DNA of 64,000 nt, from assembly GCA_041658685.1 (NCBI GenBank), contig JBAZZS010000002.1:310001-374000 (forward strand), read 5' to 3'. The notes below the pieces were generated by a model, which was not told the DNA's origin, did no database searches, and worked only from the letters and a program-made list of their open reading frames with translations. Positions 60,723-64,000 of the stretch are shown here, piece by piece. The position numbers and the translations under genes were made by a program. Source of the stretch: Candidatus Gracilibacteria bacterium (GTDB taxonomy: Bacteria; Patescibacteriota; Gracilibacteria; UBA1369; UBA12473). The stretch's first letter is position 1; each line of letters starts with the position of its first letter.

Positions 60723-61202
60723 TTAAGTTTTGAAAATAAATGAAATCATAGTGCCCACAAAATGAGTTAAAATCATAACAAGAATCACGATTGCCACGTG
60801 GCCTTGAATGACTTTAAACGGTTTGATTTTTTGTTCTTTTGCCATGAGAAGACTGATGAGAATAATGAGCAAAAGTCCCCACAATACGCTGATGATGAGG
60901 GCCGGTGCGGTATCGAAAAGAATGAAAGGGACGATGAAAGAACTTGTGAAAAAAAGTTTCCCAAACAGAGTTGCGAAGGTGGCTTCCCAGACTTCTTTGC
61001 ATGTTTTTTGGCCCGAGGCTTCTTCTGAAATGTGAATACCCATAGCATCGGACATGGAGTCTGCGATGGCGATGGTGAGCAATCCTGCCACGATGATGGA
61101 TTTGGATTCGGTGCTGGATTCTAATCCAATGATGAGACCGAGAGTGGTGATGACTCCGGAAGTGAGACCAAAACTGAGGCCTTTTTTGAGGGAATCTTTC
61201 AT
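60723..61202 (-). CDS. VIT1/CCC1-type metal transporter
   Basis: 159 residues with 4-5 membrane helices. The N-terminus GLSFGLTSGVITTLGLIIGL and ADSMSDAMGIHISEEAS (helix with acidic metal-binding residues) resemble the VIT/CCC1 family that moves Fe2+ or Mn2+. It is shorter than classical members (about 230) because the cytoplasmic metal-binding domain is reduced. It lies 10 bases downstream of a CDF transporter gene in the same operon, which supports a metal-homeostasis role. Confidence 0.75.
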   Translation of the reverse strand: MKDSLKKGLSFGLTSGVITTLGLIIGLESSTESKSIIVAGLLTIAIADSMSDAMGIHISEEASGQKTCKEVWEATFATLFGKLFFTSSFIVPFILFDTAPALIISVLWGLLLIILISLLMAKEQKIKPFKVIQGHVAIVILVMILTHFVGTMISFIFKT

Positions 61203-61212
61203 GGCTTTTGCG

Positions 61213-62610
61213 TTAGGTTTTTAGTGAAGAGGGAGTGGGAAGCGGTTCGGCGTGGACCACCACGCGTTCAATGTTTGGCATTTGTGTTCGTGCAAGATAT
61301 TCGAGGCGACCGGTGCCGTCGTGTGCTTTTTTGAGAGATGTTTTTGCCGGGAAATCCGCGTGTAACGAAATGAATATTTTCCTTTCCACTTCTCGGATTT
61401 TGATGTCATGAATGTCTAGGATTTCGGGGATAGTTTTGGCGATCGTTAGAAGTTGTTTTGTGATTTTTTCTTCTTCTTTTGCGTTTATTTTTTTACCGCC
61501 TACGGCATGGGGTTTAAAAGGTTCAATATGCGTGTTGATTTCAATTTCTCCGCCTAATTCTTCCTGGATGGATTGTTCCAAAATTGAAGCGGTTTGATGG
61601 GCTTCTTCAAGATTAAAGCCGGCTTCGACTTCGAGGTCGAAATGAATGTATTTTTTATTGCCCAAAGTATGGATTGCGATGTCGTGAACTTCCAAGCCTT
61701 GATCCAGGGCCATGAGGTGAATTTGTTCGACAATAGTTTCGGTTTTGAGCGAAATGGGCACGGCGTGAATGGTGATGTCCGCTTCTTTTATTGATTTTTG
61801 AATTTCGTCTTCTACGTTTTTACAAATGATTTTAATTTTTCCCATTGGAAGTTTTCGGCTGACTTGAATTCTCATGTCCACAAAAACAAAAGAGCCGGCA
61901 GGGCGTACGCGAATTTTTTCAATCCCCACCACACCCACCACCTTTTCTGTGATTTCTTTGATGCGTTCGGTGAGGCCTTCGGGCGCAGTATCGATCAAGA
62001 TATCAATGGTTCTTTTTCCAAGGCGCCAACCGGCATAAGCTGTGAATAGGGCCACAACGATGGAGGCGATAGAATCCGCGATTCCAAAGTTAAATTTTGT
62101 AAAAATAAGACCGATTAAGACTGCGGTGGAGCTCCAAATATCGGAACTGAAATGGAGCGCGTCGGCTTCAAGGGCTTGGCTATTGGTTTCATTCGCGACT
62201 TTTTTGAGGGCCCGAGAGCGGGAAATATCCACTCCAATGGAGAGAACGACAACCGCAAAGGCATACCAGGTTACCGTGACTTCAACATTTTCAAAAAAGA
62301 GACGTTGAATGGCTTCGTAAAAAATCCAAACGCAGGTGATGAAAAGCAGGCCGGTTTCGATGAGCGCGGAAACGCTTTCGACTTTGGTGTGGCCGTAAGG
62401 ATGGTCTTTGTCTGCGGGTTTGTCTCCCACGCGAACGGCAAAAAAAGTGAGTAATGCAGCCCCAAGATCAAGGGCCGAGTGTGCGGCCTCGGAAAGAATA
62501 CCCAAACTTCCGGTGAGCAATCCGACCGCGCCTTTAAATAACGTAAGAAAGAGGCTCGCGAAAACCGAACTCAAGGCCACCGAATTTTTGGCATCGGATT
62601 TTTTGTTCAC
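61213..62610 (-). CDS. Cation diffusion facilitator with extended C-terminus
   Basis: 465 residues. Six membrane helices with metal-site signatures SEAAHSALDLGAA and ALHFSSDIWSS, and the loop KPADKDHPYGHTKVES. The C-terminal half contains tandem ferredoxin-like cytoplasmic domains (IRVRPAGSFVFVDMRIQVSRK...; IHFDLEVEAGFNLEEAHQTASILE...; ISLHADFPAKTSLKKAHDG), more than the single domain of ordinary CDF proteins (about 300 residues). It exports divalent cations (Zn, Mn, Fe or Co) by proton antiport; the specificity is not clear. Confidence 0.9.
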   Translation of the reverse strand: MNKKSDAKNSVALSSVFASLFLTLFKGAVGLLTGSLGILSEAAHSALDLGAALLTFFAVRVGDKPADKDHPYGHTKVESVSALIETGLLFITCVWIFYEAIQRLFFENVEVTVTWYAFAVVVLSIGVDISRSRALKKVANETNSQALEADALHFSSDIWSSTAVLIGLIFTKFNFGIADSIASIVVALFTAYAGWRLGKRTIDILIDTAPEGLTERIKEITEKVVGVVGIEKIRVRPAGSFVFVDMRIQVSRKLPMGKIKIICKNVEDEIQKSIKEADITIHAVPISLKTETIVEQIHLMALDQGLEVHDIAIHTLGNKKYIHFDLEVEAGFNLEEAHQTASILEQSIQEELGGEIEINTHIEPFKPHAVGGKKINAKEEEKITKQLLTIAKTIPEILDIHDIKIREVERKIFISLHADFPAKTSLKKAHDGTGRLEYLARTQMPNIERVVVHAEPLPTPSSLKT

Positions 62611-62646
62611 GGGAAATAATATAGCAGATTTAATAAAATGCCGAAG

Positions 62647-62691
62647 AATACGGGGAGGGGAAAGCTCACTTCGCTACGCTTCGTGAGTGTT
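62647..62691 (+). repeat. Hairpin repeat-like sequence at the queuosine transporter 3' end
   Basis: AATACGGGGAGGGG start similar to the AATGCGGGG family, then CTCAC/GTGAG arms around TTCGCTACGCTTC. It supplies the last residues (NTHEA) and TAG stop of the gene on the minus strand, as copy 1 does for prfB. Membership in the family is tentative. Confidence 0.35.
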
Positions 62692-63360
62692 AAATGGGTT
62701 GAAATCGGTTTTGGTATCGTAATAGTCTTCGTTTTCCGCCTTTTTGAGCCTTTTTGCGCAAACGTAGGTGAGGGGCGTGAAGAGGATTTCCACGCCGGTT
62801 TTAAAAATATAATTTGAAAGAATGACGGTCCACAAAAAATCCATTGGGAAAATGCCATAAAAGGCGATGAATACAAAGAGCATGGTGTCGATGCCTTCGC
62901 CAACGAGAGTGGAGCCGATGGTGCGCATCCATAACCACTTTCCTTTGGTTAAAACCTTCATTTTTGCCAGAATGAAGGAGTTGGAAAATCCTCCGCAGAA
63001 AAAAGCGACCAGACTTCCTAAAACGATGCGTGGAGTTTGGCCCAGAATCAACATGTAGGACTCTTGGTTGTTCCATGTTGCGTCTGGCGGGAGGGCCCCG
63101 ATGATATAAAAAATTCCAGCCATGAGTGCGGCGCAGAAAAACCCGAGCCAGATCACTTTTCGTGAGGCCTTGTATCCATAGACTTCGGTGAGAATGTCCC
63201 CAAAAATATAACTCAATGGGAAAAGAAGTGTGCCTCCGTCGAACGCGAACCATTTTAAGTCCACCATTTTTGTGGATGCGATGTTGGAGATGATCAATAC
63301 GGCGACAAATAATGCGGTGATGGTGTCGAGGTGGCGGTAAGGTTTCTTGAAAAGGGACAT
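62674..63360 (-). CDS. Queuosine precursor transporter (YhhQ/COG1738 family)
   Basis: 228 residues with about six membrane helices. Family signatures include ISNIASTKMVDL, the LLFPLSYIFGDILTEVYGY block (very typical), WNNQESY, and NSFILAKMKVLTKGKWLWMRTIGSTLVGEGIDTMLF. It imports queuosine precursors (preQ0, preQ1 or queuine) used for tRNA wobble modification; this would be salvage if the cell cannot make them. It stands alone on the minus strand. Confidence 0.92.
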   Translation of the reverse strand: MSLFKKPYRHLDTITALFVAVLIISNIASTKMVDLKWFAFDGGTLLFPLSYIFGDILTEVYGYKASRKVIWLGFFCAALMAGIFYIIGALPPDATWNNQESYMLILGQTPRIVLGSLVAFFCGGFSNSFILAKMKVLTKGKWLWMRTIGSTLVGEGIDTMLFVFIAFYGIFPMDFLWTVILSNYIFKTGVEILFTPLTYVCAKRLKKAENEDYYDTKTDFNPFNTHEA

Positions 63361-63460
63361 TTTTGGAAATTAGAAAATTCAAACACTAAAATACTCTTTT
63401 TTGTGCCTGTAAGGAATAAAAAGGATGCCGTAATTATTTAAAATTATATTTCTTTTTATA

Positions 63461-63626
63461 AAGGCAATCGGGAAGGAAGAATTTTTGTTCGTATGGGAGT
63501 CGGACACTCGCAGACCCGTAGCAATGCGGAGGGTCTCTTTTTTCTCTTTAAATTCAAGAATACGAAATGCGACACTCCATTTCATTGCGTGTCTGGCTCA
63601 CAAAAATTTCCCTTTCCCTCTTGCCT
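63461..63626 (+). mobile_element. MITE-like element B
   Basis: Its ends AAGGCAATCGG and CTCTTGCCT are imperfect inverted repeats, and both flanks align with element A read on the minus strand (AGGAAGAATTTTTGTTCGTATGGGAGTCGGACACTCG at the left, in blocks; GGCTCACAAAAATTTCCCTTTCCC at the right, in blocks). The interior is longer than in A and carries a further GACACTC...GTGTCTG hairpin (63566-63590). It has no ORF. The right end overlaps the stop of the next minus-strand gene by 2 bases. Confidence 0.6.
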
Positions 63627-64000
63627 AAAAATTCTCCGAAAAGTTTTCGAAATGGATTTTAAAATTGTACATACCCATACCGCATAAACCGTTTAATGTG
63701 GTGCCGGCTTCTTGTGTCGGGATTTCGAATTCCTTAATTCCGGAAAGAGGGAGCGATTGTTGAATATTGAGGCTTGGGATTTGCACGTACGAGGAGCAAT
63801 CCAGGGTTCCTTTGGTTTCCATTTTTAAAACCGTTGGAATCCCGGCCTGCGCGTACGTTTCTCGAGGGGAATATCCGCCGCGGACTTGGATTTCGATGAT
63901 TTGAGTGCCGTCCATGACACTGACATTGGAGCTGGGGCCGGTTTGAGGGGAAAGGTTGGGAGATGAGGAAATTAAATATCCTCCGGCGATTAAAAAGAAA
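63625..64000 (-). CDS. Membrane-anchored cupredoxin-like protein, 5'-truncated
   Basis: The frame is open to the window edge (reading FFLIAGGYLIS before the first ATG at 63915), so the gene starts beyond 64000. The domain has IIEIQVRGGYSPRETYAQAGIPTVLKMETKGTLDCSSYVQIPSLNIQQSLP and a C-terminal TTLNGLCGMGMYNFKIHF, the plastocyanin/EfeO-type cupredoxin pattern with a C-x-M-G-M copper-site-like end. The visible hydrophobic stretch is probably a membrane anchor; in relatives such domains are fused to heavy-metal or sulfite-exporter-type membrane proteins. The likely role is extracytoplasmic copper handling (inference). Confidence 0.7.
   Translation of the reverse strand, partial: FFLIAGGYLISSSPNLSPQTGPSSNVSVMDGTQIIEIQVRGGYSPRETYAQAGIPTVLKMETKGTLDCSSYVQIPSLNIQQSLPLSGIKEFEIPTQEAGTTLNGLCGMGMYNFKIHFENFSENF

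Noticed and set aside
1..64000. UGA recoding to glycine (Gracilibacteria-type code)
   Set aside because: RF2 is present and intact genes such as the DUF350 remnant, prfB and the 388-residue island gene stop at TGA with full-length products and no internal TGA.
1..64000. CRISPR array or Cas genes
   Set aside because: No regularly spaced repeats and no Cas-like protein were seen.

Overview
The window looks like a chromosomal segment of a Candidate Phyla Radiation (Patescibacteria) bacterium, possibly of the Peregrinibacteria type. The evidence is the AT-rich gene style with few Shine-Dalgarno sequences, a 547-residue Cys-rich protein of a kind I associate with CPR genomes, a surface protein with GYAW..GW repeats, small DUF5659-type mobile-element genes, and a compact gene set that still makes peptidoglycan (murD, class A PBP, FemAB). 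A normal release factor 2 gene and ordinary TGA stops argue for the standard code and against the UGA-recoded Gracilibacteria. The lineage call is inference, because no rRNA is present.

Layout. 1-5.4 kb: FemAB (cut by the window edge), peptide deformylase, RF2, a lipid-linked glycan flippase and MurD. 5.5-10.4 kb: phosphoketolase, tRNA-Gly(CCC) preceded on its own strand by a structured RNA, and RNase J. 10.5-16.3 kb: an AT-rich origin-like region with perfect DnaA boxes, dnaN, mfd, tmRNA and a small gene. 16.4-28.4 kb: methyltransferase, TrmB-type regulator, O-antigen ligase family protein, RdgB, lipoprotein, PBP1A, NIF3, pheST and HU. 28.5-45.3 kb: the Cys-rich protein, an ECF sigma/anti-sigma pair, topA, a large secreted protein, a smpB-nadE-nadM-phosphohexomutase operon, tRNA m7G methyltransferase, envelope proteins and a DEAD-box helicase.

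45.3-58.8 kb is an accessory island. It holds a complete diversity-generating retroelement (DGR): a variable protein gene with its variable repeat (VR), a template repeat (TR), an Avd-type accessory protein on the opposite strand, and a reverse transcriptase. All 20 TR/VR differences in 112 aligned bases are at template adenines. The island continues with a type III restriction-modification pair, two small HTH regulators, a translationally coupled pair of unrecognised genes, a small mobile-element gene set, a tyrosine recombinase and a large serine recombinase whose 3' end runs into tRNA-Ser(CGA). At its left edge both a DUF350 gene and the DGR target gene appear truncated. 59-64 kb: two paralogous membrane-anchored proteins, VIT-type and CDF metal transporters, a queuosine-precursor transporter and a cupredoxin-like protein cut by the window edge.

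Beyond the DGR, two signals stand out. (1) A conserved RNA element of about 160 nt sits 4-5 nt upstream of both tRNA genes. It has a covarying helix, a conserved tandem G.A/A.G step and a terminal hairpin, and I do not recognise it. (2) A dispersed family of hairpin repeats includes three larger elements with GGCAAGCGG-like ends, one of which can fold into a 135-nt multibranched structure upstream of topA. No rRNA, CRISPR array or intact insertion sequence was seen.
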